This document shows, in pieces, positions 48,700-60,216 of a DNA stretch of 64,000 nucleotides. Origin of the DNA: Lamellibrachia satsuma. Lineage: Eukaryota; Annelida; Polychaeta; Sabellida; Siboglinidae. Location of the stretch: the NCBI GenBank assembly GCA_033239005.1, contig BSQZ01000029.1, positions 5,867,501-5,931,500 of the forward strand. The letters run 5' to 3'. A program made the translations under genes and the position numbers. Numbering within the stretch: position 1 is the first letter of the stretch; each line of letters starts with the position of its first letter. The notes under the pieces were generated by a model that saw nothing but the letters and a program-made list of their open reading frames with translations, searched no databases and was not told the DNA's origin.

Positions 48700-49200
48700 G
48701 TTTTTCTGATGATAGATACAACTTCTCGCCGGTAGACACGCCAAATGTGCAAGTTTGATGCTATTTTTAAAAACTTTTGCAAAAATCTGCAATATAGACG
48801 CAGCGGGTGTTTGTCTTTGATTGGTTGCTTTGTGTGGCGTAATGTGGCGTGTCGTGTCGTGATTAGTAGGAATTTGCCGAATGGAAGCAATTACCACGCT
48901 TATTACTATTAATACAGATAGTAGAATTTATTAAATACATGGTAGGGCCTAACAAGCTAACAACACTAAAGTTGTCATTCCCGTTGTCATATTTTATTAA
49001 TCTTCAGTTATTAAAGATATGTCGGAAAGAACAAATAACAGCCACACGTACACTCGCAAGAACGTCATACTTTCAATACACAACACAGTCGCAGCTGTCA
49101 TCTGCGGCGCAAGGCTTCATGCGATGTGACGTTTACACCGCGTGTTTACATTTCTATGCAGTGTTTGTAACATATACGCATAATATATAAGAGAAAACGG
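48700..49200. other. No gene recognised
   Basis: Sequence between the heat-shock element and the THAP exon. Short frames only. Confidence 0.4.
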
Positions 49201-49212
49201 CTTTCACTTTAC

Positions 49213-49397
49213 CATGATTAGTCACTTGCTTGAAGTCGGATTCCACAAAATGGCATCGACAAACCACGCTCGTGTTTGTCGGCTGCCATTTGTTCCTCCG
49301 TATGGCGATTATCCACTTTTTTCTTAGAGTAGGATCCTTGGGATCTGATGATCCCTTTACCTTTACACTGCGGGACGCAGCAGCCGGTTCCTGGCAT
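49213..49397 (-). pseudogene. THAP zinc-finger exon with a frameshift
   Basis: From the ATG at 49397 the minus strand reads MPGTGCCVPQCKGKG. After a frame change near 49350 it continues PKDPTLRKKWIIAIRRNKWQ and SVVCRCHFVESDFK. This is the C-x4-C ... C-x2-H zinc-binding signature of THAP domains, with the conserved P, W, and HF..SDF. THAP proteins are DNA-binding factors, many related to P-element transposases. The segment between the two Cys pairs is a little short and needs a 1-2 nt indel to read through, so this is a pseudogene or a locus with a base error. A GTAAAG donor candidate follows at 49212. Confidence 0.7.
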
Positions 49398-49560
49398 TTT
49401 ATTGGCAACTAGTGTTAATAAATACACAGTTCGCCTCCTTCTCCAACGAAGCGCTAAGGACTATGGGTAATTAGTATAACTTGGGTGGGCGCAGCGCCAC
49501 CCAGCGATAAAAAATACGCTCGGTTCCTCATTGCCTAATGCACGTGACGCGACAAGATAC

Positions 49561-49690
49561 GTTAATGAGACGGCTTATCCCTAGTTGGCGGGGGCAGGTC
49601 GTGAGGCGACTTATCCCTCAGTTGGCGGGGGCAGGTCGTGAGGCGACTTATCCCTCTGTTGGCGGGGGACGGTTGTCGGACGACACGTTC
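49561..49690 (+). repeat. 40-bp tandem repeat, about 3 copies
   Basis: The unit GGCGACTTATCCCTCAGTTG followed by GCGGGGGCAGGTCGTGA is repeated with small changes. Confidence 0.85.
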
Positions 49691-50265
49691 CTATTCAATT
49701 GAGATTTACTACGTGATACGTGGTTAATTGTTAATTGTTAATCAGTAGACAAATTCCCCTTTGTGTGGAGTGTGCGCTGTTTGTCTGACACCCAGCAGAG
49801 TGCCCATTTTCACCCTACATGGTAGTTGTGTTTGTCACACAAACATAGAATGGACTGCGCAGACACACATAAAACATTCTGACGCTCGCTTTGAAACAAC
49901 CGCCATCACTGTAAACATGGGTGAATGATTGGACAGTCGCAGTCTCTCTGCACTTCCCTGTCAACAGTGACGTCACATCAAAACTTGCCGATAATAGCGG
50001 GGAGAAAGGTGCATAATCGAGATATGTATAGTAAGATCAATATTGTTATTATGTGTATATTGGTAGAACATAGTATTATTTGGAATTATTAAATGATTGA
50101 ATTTTAATAAATGTTTCGTTGTTGTGAAAAAGGAAATATACGGCAAGATGTAACATAAAGTGTTTTGTTGTTGTTTTTATTTCCTTTAACTATACAGGTT
50201 CTGGTGGGCTCCATTCGGCACTCGCCGCAATAGTGGCTCCACGTGGTGAGTCATGAACCTGCTAA
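49691..50265. other. No gene recognised
   Basis: No exon or repeat recognised. Confidence 0.4.
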
Positions 50266-50269
50266 CGGT

Positions 50270-50690
50270 GTGGCGCCATCTCTTGCATGAGGTTGATACC
50301 ATTTCAATGTCGTCTTCACCGTTCCCACTCCCCCATCCCTCGTTGTTCTTCTCCACTCCCCTCCCACACTCTCTTTACGCAGTGGTCCCATCTTAGTCTC
50401 GGTCTTCCTCTTCTCCTTCTACCCTCCACTCTAGACGTATCCTCTTATTTCCAAATGTCCAGCCCACTTTAGCCGGCTCCTCATCAGCTTCCTCGTGACA
50501 TTCTCTCTCACACCAACTTCCTCCCACAACTGATCCATTCTTCGCTTGTGTAATATTTTCCAGCAATTTTTCTCACCCAGTTTTTCTCACAAACATGCAG
50601 TTTATCTAGTTGTTTTTCTATCATCGCTGTGGTCTCTATGTCGTATATGTAGGCTGGTGTTTCGCAAGCCCCTTTTCTTTTAGCTTCCGG
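50270..50690 (-). pseudogene. LINE RT C-terminal fragment
   Basis: On the minus strand the pieces RMDQLWEEVGVRENVTRKLM then RSRLKWAGHLE and RRRGRPRLRWDHCVKRVWE match the RLKW.GHL ... RRRGRPRLRWEDCVKRDL end of invertebrate non-LTR RTs. Stops are present. Confidence 0.65.
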
Positions 50691-50704
50691 TACTTTGATA
50701 TTTC

Positions 50705-51360
50705 CTAATGTTATTGCGGTATTCGACAGAAACTCAACAACCCATCAATTATTTTAATGCAATTTCGTTTCCAATAACACACGTAAATAGTTAGTATTCG
50801 GTAACCTGGAAACCGTCACATTTAGTCGGAAAGATTGCATATAGTTTTGGTTTGACAATAAAATAGCGTCATACCTCATTCAAAATGGCAACAAGTTGGC
50901 TGAAGCAGCCGTATTAAAGCACACGGGCGAATAACACGACAACGTATTGTTGATAGAGTGCGGTTGTAGGTATTTGTGTTCGTTTTTATTCGCGACGTCC
51001 GACAATACGTTGCGGCCGGGAACAAAAACTATATTGCGCGGCGTCGTCGGAGAGGCGATGCTATTTGTGTGCATTTGTAAGACACATAGACACTTACTGC
51101 AGCGTTGCGTGCGTCGCAACATACGTATATTTCACAGTTGTGTTTGGTGCACAAGGGTGAACGGGGAACTACTTTTTAAAAAGGTGCTAATCGCTATTGT
51201 GCGCCTTACCTGGCGGTGCTACTGTAAATTATATTCTAACACCCGTCTTATTTGACATTTGTGATCTAAGTTTCTGCGATAAAAAGGATGGTCGAACCTG
51301 GGAAGAATCCTTTGGCTGCTTGTGTAAATGCATTCAATCTGCCTAAAACATATTTAGAAT
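50705..51360 (+). repeat. Dispersed repeat DR1, copy 4 (longest)
   Basis: Aligns along its length with 17355-17943, and in inverse orientation with 8535-8745 and 11055-11275. Shared blocks include ATTCGACAGAAACTC, TTAGTATTCGGTAACCTGGA, AGAGGCGATGCTATTTGTGT and CTGCAGCGTTGCGTGCGTCG. No coding content, terminal repeats not defined. Confidence 0.7.
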
Positions 51361-51364
51361 TGTA

Positions 51365-51960
51365 ATTAATCGACATCGATTGATATAGTGAATATCTTCT
51401 TAAATGGTAGCATGCATGAAGCAGAACGATATTATATGGTTCTCTATATATAGTTTTGTGTTTGAGTTTCGGAACTTTCCGACTTTGTGCACTGTAAGTT
51501 TGTCGAAGTCAGTAGACACCGAAACGTAAAACTAGAATGTTGGTTGTACGCACAGTTTTATACTGCGCAATAGTTCGTCACCTGATTTTCAGAAAGAGCT
51601 AAAACTACGCGATTCGTTGCCCCCCCCCGTGCATTTCTTTGGTTCAAATGTAAGAAACATGTCTACTTTTCATTTATGCAATTATCCTGAAATATTTTCA
51701 ATTTCACAACATGAGACGCCGCAATTGTGGCCACAAGGAGTCCATCTTGTTTGCAATTCCAGAAAAGAAAACAATTATTCACATTACGAGAAACAAGATT
51801 GATCAACATTTTTTTCAATTGCCAACCAATCGACACAATGTCGGAGATATAATAAAGCTATATAAACCGTCTGCGTACGTTAAAAGTTTATATGTTGCAG
51901 TGGGGCCAAAACAATGAATTTGGGTGTGACATCAGTTTCATTATTTGAAACACTATTAAA
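51365..51960. other. No gene recognised
   Basis: Two overlapping frames of about 60 codons (51617-51917) have no family signature. A C9 homopolymer lies at about 51621. Confidence 0.35.
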
Positions 51961-51961
51961 A

Positions 51962-52600
<639 letters not shown>

Positions 52601-52646
52601 TTATGTATAGGATGGTTAACGAAAATTTTTAATAAGTTGGTTGTGT

Positions 52647-52698
52647 GTATGGAGACTGTCGCTGCCTTGCCACATGCACACATAGACAGTCTCCATAC
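52647..52698 (-). other. Perfect 14-bp stem-loop in the LINE 3' UTR
   Basis: GTATGGAGACTGTC (52647-52660) and GACAGTCTCCATAC (52685-52698) form a perfect 14-bp stem with a 24-nt loop, about 40 nt past the ORF2 stop. Some CR1/L2-type LINEs end in a conserved hairpin recognised by their RT. Confidence 0.6.
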
Positions 52699-55600
52699 CC
52701 ACACCATGGATCAGTTTACGCTGAGCACTGTGTTTTAAAGGCAGTTCAGGTGAGGAGGTGTGGTGAAAGGGAGTTCCGTAATAGCTTCATGAAATGATTT
52801 TGGGTTTTTTATGTTGGTAATTTTTGATGGAATCATATTCCATATGCGAATGGCTCTGGGATAAAATGAAAAGACCATTGCATTTATACGACACTTGGGG
52901 GCTATGTATTGTCCACTGGTTCGAGAGCGAGTTAGTAGGCCTGGAGGGGGGGGTGATCTCAATAATGTTGTTTAGAATTTTGTAGAAGGTAGTGGCTTGT
53001 TTGATAATGCGCCTTCGTTCGAGGGTTGGCCATCCAAGGGCAGTAATTAGATCTGCTGGATTTGTGTTCCGTCTGTAATCGTTTTTAACAAATCTGGCAG
53101 CAGAGTGTTGCACTCTTTCAAGGCTTTTAACTTGTGAAAAGGTGTGGTGATTCCATATGGGTGAAGAGTACTCAAGTTTTGGCCGGATTAGCATGTTGTA
53201 GGCTGTTTGCTTAACTTCTGGTATACATGGGCCAAGAGTTCGTTTAATCATGCCTAAACATTTCGAAGATTTTGAAGTTATGTCAGTGACGTGATTTGTC
53301 CAGGTTAATTTGGAATCCAATTTTACTCCGGTATGAGTGGCTGGATACGGTGGATAATGGCTGGCCAGAAAGCGAGTACTTGTGTGGGCTGGGTTTAGTT
53401 TTGTTTGTTATTAGAAGGTGGACGCATTTAGATACATTAAATTCCATTTGCCATTTGTCTGACCATGTTTGAAGTTGGCTTAGGTCACTTTGGAGAATTT
53501 CGTGGTCGGTTTTGGAAGAAATTTTACGATATATAATACTATCATCTGCAAAAAGGCGTATAGAAGATTTGATGTTCCTATTTATGTCATTTATGTAGAG
53601 TAAGAAGAGGACAGGTCCTAGAACTGAACCCTGTGGAACACCAGATGTGACATCTGTGATGTCCGACAGGGCACCGTTAACTGAGACTCTCTGTTTGCGG
53701 TTGGATAGAAAAGATTTGATCCAATTTTGAGTGTTTCCAGTGATTCCGTAGGAGGTCAATTTTGATAGAAGACGTAGGTGAGGCACTTTGTCGAAGGCTT
53801 TAGCAAAGTCAAGCAGGATTGCGTCAATTTGGGTCTTGTTGTCCATAGCAGTCATCCAGTCGTGGACTGTCTCAATGAGTTGTGATTCACAAGACAGTCC
53901 CGACTGGAATCCGTGTTGGAAGTGGATAATGATGTTATGCTTGTGCAGGTGTTTCCACATGTTGCTTAGGATGATATGTTCCATTACTTTACAGAGGGTG
54001 CAGGTTAGTGATATGGGTCTGTAGATAGCTGGGTCAGATTTGTGGCTCTTTTTGTGTATAGGAGTTACTAATGCTTGTAGCCAGTCATTAGGAAGTTTAC
54101 CTTTGTTGTATGATTGTTGGAAAATTTGGGTGATGATGGGAGCTATCTGCTTTGCAGTTTCTTTGAGGACTCTGGCTGTGAGTTGGGCCTGGGCCTGTAG
54201 CTTTGTTCTTGTTTAGATTTTCCAACTGCTTTATTACGCCATCTATGCCAATTCGAGAAGGGGGATGTTGGGGGTAAGTAGAAGGAGCTATTTGGGGGAT
54301 GGGGTGCTTTTCTTGGGTAAATACAGAGCTAAATTGGTTGTTTAGGGCATTTGCTTTATCTCGATCATTAATTATTGGTTGGTCGTTAACTCGAAGTGTG
54401 GGGATGCCAATGTTTTCTCGTTTATTTGCCTTAATAAATGACCAGAATCGTTTTGGATTAGTTTTCAGGCTGTCTCCAATGTGGTTGTTAACATAGTCTT
54501 TGTAGGATTTTGCTAATGCTTTAGTAGCTTGCTTTCGGAGTTCCTTAAATTTTTCCCAGTCACTGTTTAGTCCAGTTTGCTTTGCCTTTTTGTGTCTTTT
54601 GTTTCGTCTTCTCTGCATTCTAATTAGTTCACGTGTTATCCAGGGGAGGTGGGTTTTAGCTTTTGTGTATCGTCTAGGTATGTTATTGTTAATCAAGGTA
54701 GTCAGACGTTCGCGGATAAAGGTCCAGTCTATATCCTGTGAGTTGGGGTCGATGTCGAAGTACTCAAGATTTAGTTTGTCTATCTCGTCTTTGAGTTGGT
54801 CCCAGTCTGCTGATTTGTAACTATAAACTTGGTGGGGGGGTTTTCTTGTTGCGAACTGGGTTTAAGTTGACGTTGAAGGTCACGGATTCGTGATCGCTCA
54901 TACCAGGAGTGGTGTGGGTGTTGATGATAATGAAGGGATTTGAGGTGAGTTTGAGGTCAAGAATGTTGCCAGAAGCGATGCGTGTGGGGTCGTTTACCAT
55001 GTTCTGCAGCCCAAAGTCGTTAGTTATTTCTAGTAGTTTGTTATGCTTGCTGGCAGTGCTGTTATTAGTGGTCTGGTGATTTGTCCTGTTGATATCAGGG
55101 AGGTTAAAATCTCCAGCTATGACTACGTTAGGGTTTTTTTTGTGATCTATATAGTTTAGTTAGGGAGTCGTGGAGAGCTTCAAGGGATTGGAGGTGGTCA
55201 TTTGGGGGTCGATAATAAGATGCAAAGTATATGCATTTGTTTCGTGCAAAGTGAATTTTTGTCCAAATTATTTCACAATTTGAGTTTAAATTTTGGAGGG
55301 GTTCAGCTACAATGTTGTCACGGAAGGCTATAAGGACTCCACCGCCATGGGCATTCCTGTTCTTTCTAATGGCCTCATAGTTGGGTGGTAGGAAAGAGTA
55401 TGTAGCATAGTTTGCATCTAATTTAGTTTCAACTAGAAATATGATGTCTGGGTTATTATATTGAATAGTTGCCTTTAGTTGGGTTGCTTTTTCTATGCTC
55501 TTAACGCTGTTGGCGTTTATAAAAATTCCTTTAAGTGTGTTTCCTTGGGTTTTCTTGTGGCGTTCGGGGGTTGAAGTGTTTTGGGGGTTTGGGGCGAAAA

Positions 55601-55730
55601 TTAAGCCTGCATGTTGTGATGTGTGGAGTGTTGGGGTACTAAGCGTGGAGCTGTCAGACTGGGTGTTGGTAGAAATGGATTGCTCATTTCTAGATGGAGA
55701 AGTGGTAATATTTGGAATTGGGCGCCCATA

Positions 55731-55757
55731 TGGGCCAGGGTTTGGGTGGATGTCGCC
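55731..55757 (-). other. 2A-like motif GDIHPNPGP in LINE N-terminus
   Basis: The frame reads LYLSRLIALSGDIHPNPGP upstream of the endonuclease. NPGP with a preceding leucine/serine-rich helix matches 2A-like ribosome-skipping sequences known from several APE LINEs. The usual D-x-E-x-NPGP has His in place of Glu, so activity is doubtful. Confidence 0.65.
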
Positions 55758-56050
55758 TGAGAGTGCTATCAGTCTGCTGAGGTACAGATGTGTAACAATG
55801 TCTGATTTGAATTTGATTTTGGGTGGGAATTTAATTCAGGGATTCAAAGTTAGGGCATAATATTTTGGTTTAATTTTGAGATTTGATCGACATACGCGTT
55901 GACATGTTCCAATGATCGTTGCTATTAGGAGAGTGACGGTGATTATTTGCGGTAGCCCAAGATTAATCCGCGTGGAATGCGGGACTAGGTGAGGCGAATA
56001 TTTCCTAAAGGGACATCTGAATTGGAATAAATTTTGTAGCATGGATTTCT

Positions 56051-56480
56051 GAAAGTTAGATCCAAATGCAAGCAGTGGCGACTTGAAGAAAAGTAAGCTT
56101 ACTAATGAAATGCTTAGCGATAAAATGAAAAGAACTCACCCGGACGGCGCCGGCAGTGACATTTTGGTTCATGTGTTGCGGTAAAGGGCGTTGTTTTGAT
56201 TAGTTGCGTTTGGTTTGTCTGTTTCTGTGTGATCAGTGGATTATGTTGAGGTGTTGTACCAATTGTGGTCATTTGTTGTGTTGGTGAACATGTTGTGTTG
56301 AGTGAAATGTGTGGAGCGATGTAACGGACCCGTACCACCCCGACGCATGCGCACTCCGTGTAGTTAGGAGCGAGATTTTTATGTCTTCGTCCCTCGTTTA
56401 ATGTAAAGATATATCGCTTTCAAGCTGTCATTGTCAATACGTGTTAGCATTATTCATAAGTAGAACAATTCTGGGAGAGT
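56051..56480. other. Probable 5' UTR or flank of the CR1-like LINE
   Basis: A 74-codon minus-strand frame (56338-56114) is Thr/Gln-rich and unrecognised. It ends next to a donor-like CCGGGTGAGTT near 56140. The LINE 5' boundary could not be placed. Confidence 0.3.
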
Positions 56481-56484
56481 TATT

Positions 56485-57165
56485 TGAATCGGAACAGCTT
56501 TAGCACGTCAGTTACAGCGACGCACTGTCAGTAGAGACGACCAGGGTTCAAGACCACCTACCGCTGTCAGTCGAGAGGACCTGGGTTCAAGTCCACCTAC
56601 TGCTGTCAGTCTAGAGGACCTAGGTTCAAGTCCACCTACTGCTGTCAGTCGAGAGGACCTGGGTTCAAGTCCACCTACTGCTATCAGTCGAGAAGACCAG
56701 GGTTCAAATTCACCTACTGCTGTCAGTCTAGAGGATCAGGGTTCAAGTCCACCTACAGCTGTCAGTCGAGAGGACCCGGGTCCAAGTCCACCTACTGCTG
56801 TCAGTAGAGAGGACCAGGGTTCAAGTCCACCTACTGCTGTCAGTCTAGAGGACTAGGGTTCAAGTCCACCTAAAGCTGTCAGTCGATAGGACCAGGGTTC
56901 AAGTGCACCTACTGCTGTCAGTCGAGAAGACCAAGGTTCAAGTCCACCTACTTGTGTCAGTCGAGAGGACCAGGGTTCAAGTCCACCTACTGCTGTCAGT
57001 CTAGAGGACTAGGGTTCAAGTCCACCTAAAGCTGTCAGTCGATAGGACCAGGGTTCAAGTGCACCTACTGCTGTCAGTCGAGAAGACCAAGGTTCAAGTC
57101 CACCTACTTGTGTCAGTCGAGGGGACCAGGGTTCAAGTCCACCTACTGCTGTTTCGAAACTTGCG
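56485..57165 (+). mobile_element. SINE with its B-box region expanded into a 39-bp array (16 copies)
   Basis: A tRNA-like head with an A-box-like TTTAGCACGTCAGTTACAGC (about 56499) is followed by 16 tandem 39-bp units, each with GGGTTCAAGTCC or a variant (the pol III B box). The unit is CTGTCAGTCGAGAGGACCTG then GGTTCAAGTCCACCTACTG. A four-unit block of 156 bp is itself duplicated (56845-57000 and 57001-57156). The array exits into TTTCGAAACTTGCGCAATTT then TTTTCACTC, which matches the body of the SINE at 6046-6085. The array thus arose inside a SINE. Confidence 0.75.
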
Positions 57166-57204
57166 CAATTTTTTTCACTCCACGTTGCCAGTGTATTTCT
57201 CAAA

Positions 57205-57550
57205 TCACTGTATACACAGGTTGATGTGTCATATTATTTCAAGTCATTCTACACACAAGTTGATGTGTTATACTATCTCAAGTCATTCTACACACAGGTT
57301 GGTGAGTCATACTATCTCAAATCATTCTGCACACAGGTTGATGTGTCATACTATCTGAAATCATTCTTCACATAGTTTGATGTGTCATACTATCTCAAAT
57401 CACTATTCACACAGGTTGATGTGTCATACTATCTCAAATCATTCTTCACACAGGTTGATGTGTCATACTATCTCAAATCATTCTGCACACAGGTTGATGT
57501 GTCATACTATCTCAAACCATTCTACACACAGGTTGATGTGTTATACTCTC
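57205..57550 (+). repeat. Second 39-bp minisatellite, about 9 copies
   Basis: The unit is AGGTTGATGTGTCATACTAT followed by CTCAAATCATTCTACACAC. It lies directly after the SINE body and has the same period as the B-box array but an unrelated sequence. Confidence 0.9.
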
Positions 57551-57579
57551 CATCATTTCTTTCCTCGTGAATCTTGACT

Positions 57580-57806
57580 CAAAGAAAGAATTTAGAGGCT
57601 ATTATTATCATTATTTTTTATAGTTTTTATTATTATTACTGTTTTTATTATTGTTCTTATTATTAGTATTAGTAGTAGTAGTATTATTAGTATTAAATAT
57701 TAATTATATAATAAGCTTGATAATAAAATGTTATTAGTACATACATTAACGAATATGAATAAAACAAATACACGAGCAAATTACTCATGTGTCGTTATAT
57801 GTGTGC

Positions 57807-57844
<38 letters not shown>

Positions 57845-58758
57845 TTTTTTTAATAATTATACATTTGGTTGTGCAAAGATAAAATTGTGCCCTAAATGTA
57901 TGTAGAACTTTTCATCTAAAACCGGCATTATATTATTGGCATCGCATGAACTCCGGTCCAAAGCTATGTTGGAACGTGTTATTCTCCTCATTATTCTCCT
58001 CATATTATGTTTTAATATGCTTACTGGGTATTTTTTTTCTATATACTTTCTGGTAAGCGCCACATACGTCACATCTAATAATGAATGAGTTACGAGCACA
58101 ACTCCATCAGTTCAGAACGATATCATTATAAGTTGATCTGCATCGAATCGCATTTGTTAATTGCGCAATCGCGCACAACAGCGGTATGCACGTAGGCTTT
58201 ACACAGAGCAGGTGTTTAATTTATTGAAATGTGGATTTATTATTTTACGGTAAAATTATGTTAATTTCATTGGATATTATTTACGTTAGACGTTGATTAA
58301 TTCATTTGTTTTTAATTTTCTAATATATGTGTATATAAATCATATATTTCAAAATTCTCCAACACACATCCATTTCTACTAAGTGAATTAGTCATTTTGT
58401 CTGCCTATACTGGCCGTTTAAAATGGTGAAAGTTGGACATTAGATATAGCAAAAGAAATAAGGATACATTCACTTGAAAGGAAGTACCATACGACATATT
58501 TGTTCGTATAACCTTCCATCTATTGCCAGCTTCAAAAGTTTTGTCTTTCTCGTGATGTGCTCATGATTTTTTTTATAGCCCCCACCATCAGATGTATTTT
58601 TTCACGTTGTGGCAATCAGTGGTGAAACTGGAGATCTTTTCCCGTCCCACCAATTCATCATGAAATATGTCAATCTATCGCTATTGTCGCAACACATGTT
58701 TCGCTGTGCAATTGACAATTGATCACACTTCCACTACCGTTTCGAGAGTCGTCAAGCC
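57580..58758. other. No gene recognised; (ATT)n-rich and short (TA)n tracts
   Basis: ATT-rich low complexity lies at 57600-57720, with (TA)n at 57808-57838. A minus-strand frame at 58099-57857 (80 codons, basic, MRRIMRRITRSN) has no recognised family. Confidence 0.35.
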
Positions 58759-58760
58759 AT

Positions 58761-59380
<620 letters not shown>

Positions 59381-59384
59381 CAAT

Positions 59385-60216
59385 ATTATATTATTATTAT
59401 ATCAGAATTTATATAGCGCCCGAATCCAATTAAGATAAAATACATACTTTGCATAAAACTGCATAAATAAAACTATAAAATTTAGATTATTTAAAAAGTA
59501 GATTGTGTAAAGGAGGTGATTTTAACATAACAAATACATAAACTCAGATGTTACACTTAAAGTACATACATGAATAAAACATTACGAATAAGTCATTGGT
59601 ATATAGCAATGTCATTAAACGAGAGCGTGACTCAATCACGTCAATCATATGTCAGTTTAAAGAGATGTGTTTTTAAGTGTCGCTTGAAAGAGCTGAGAGT
59701 GTTCAGTTGTTTAATGTTCTCAGGCAAGACGTTCCACAGTATGGCCTCGTGTCGGCTGAAACAACGTTCACCATAAGTTGCAGTCCGTAGCACAGGTACG
59801 ATGAGAAGCGACTTCCCCGTTGATCTTAAACTACGCGTTGTTTGATGTTTCTGCACAATTTCAATCATGTATGCCGCTGCCAATCCGTTGAGCAGTTTAT
59901 ACGTGAAGGTGTTAATCTTAAAGCGGAGCCGGTATTTCACCGGAAGCCAATGTAGCTCAAGTACCACAGGCTTTATGTGTTCGCTCTTGCGTGACCTGGT
60001 GATTAGGCGAGCAGCGCAGTTCTGTATACGCTGCAATCGTTCAATTAGCACCTGAGGCAAACCTTGCAGTAGCGCGTTTCCATAGTCCAGGCGAGATTTT
60101 ACCAGAGCCTGGACTCTAATCGTACAGGCGTCATATGTGATGTATTGCCTGACTTTGTCAATATTTCGGATGTGGTAGAAACAGGACTCGGATATCGCAT
60201 TCACCTGTTTATCCAT
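59385..60216 (-). mobile_element. L2/CR1-like LINE, 3' piece
   Basis: The minus-strand frame from 60216 reads MDKQVNAISESCFYHIRNID, KSRLDYGNALLQGLP, IQNCAARLITRSRK, VVLELHWLPVKYRLRFKINT and SFKRHLKTHLFKLTYD. This is the C-terminal domain of L2/CR1-type RTs (LHWLPV.YR..FK). The 3' end GGCGCTATATAAATTCTGAT followed by ATTATTATT is the short-repeat tail typical of these elements. The RT core is absent here; a matching RT core lies at 62598-63665 on the other strand. Confidence 0.8.

Noticed and set aside
56520..57150. Possible tRNA gene cluster because of repeated GGTTCAAGTCC
   Set aside because: Only the B-box part repeats; there are no acceptor stems, anticodon arms or A boxes in each unit.
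57857..58099. Basic 80-codon minus-strand ORF as a gene
   Set aside because: No domain, no splice signals, AT-rich flanks; cannot be separated from chance.
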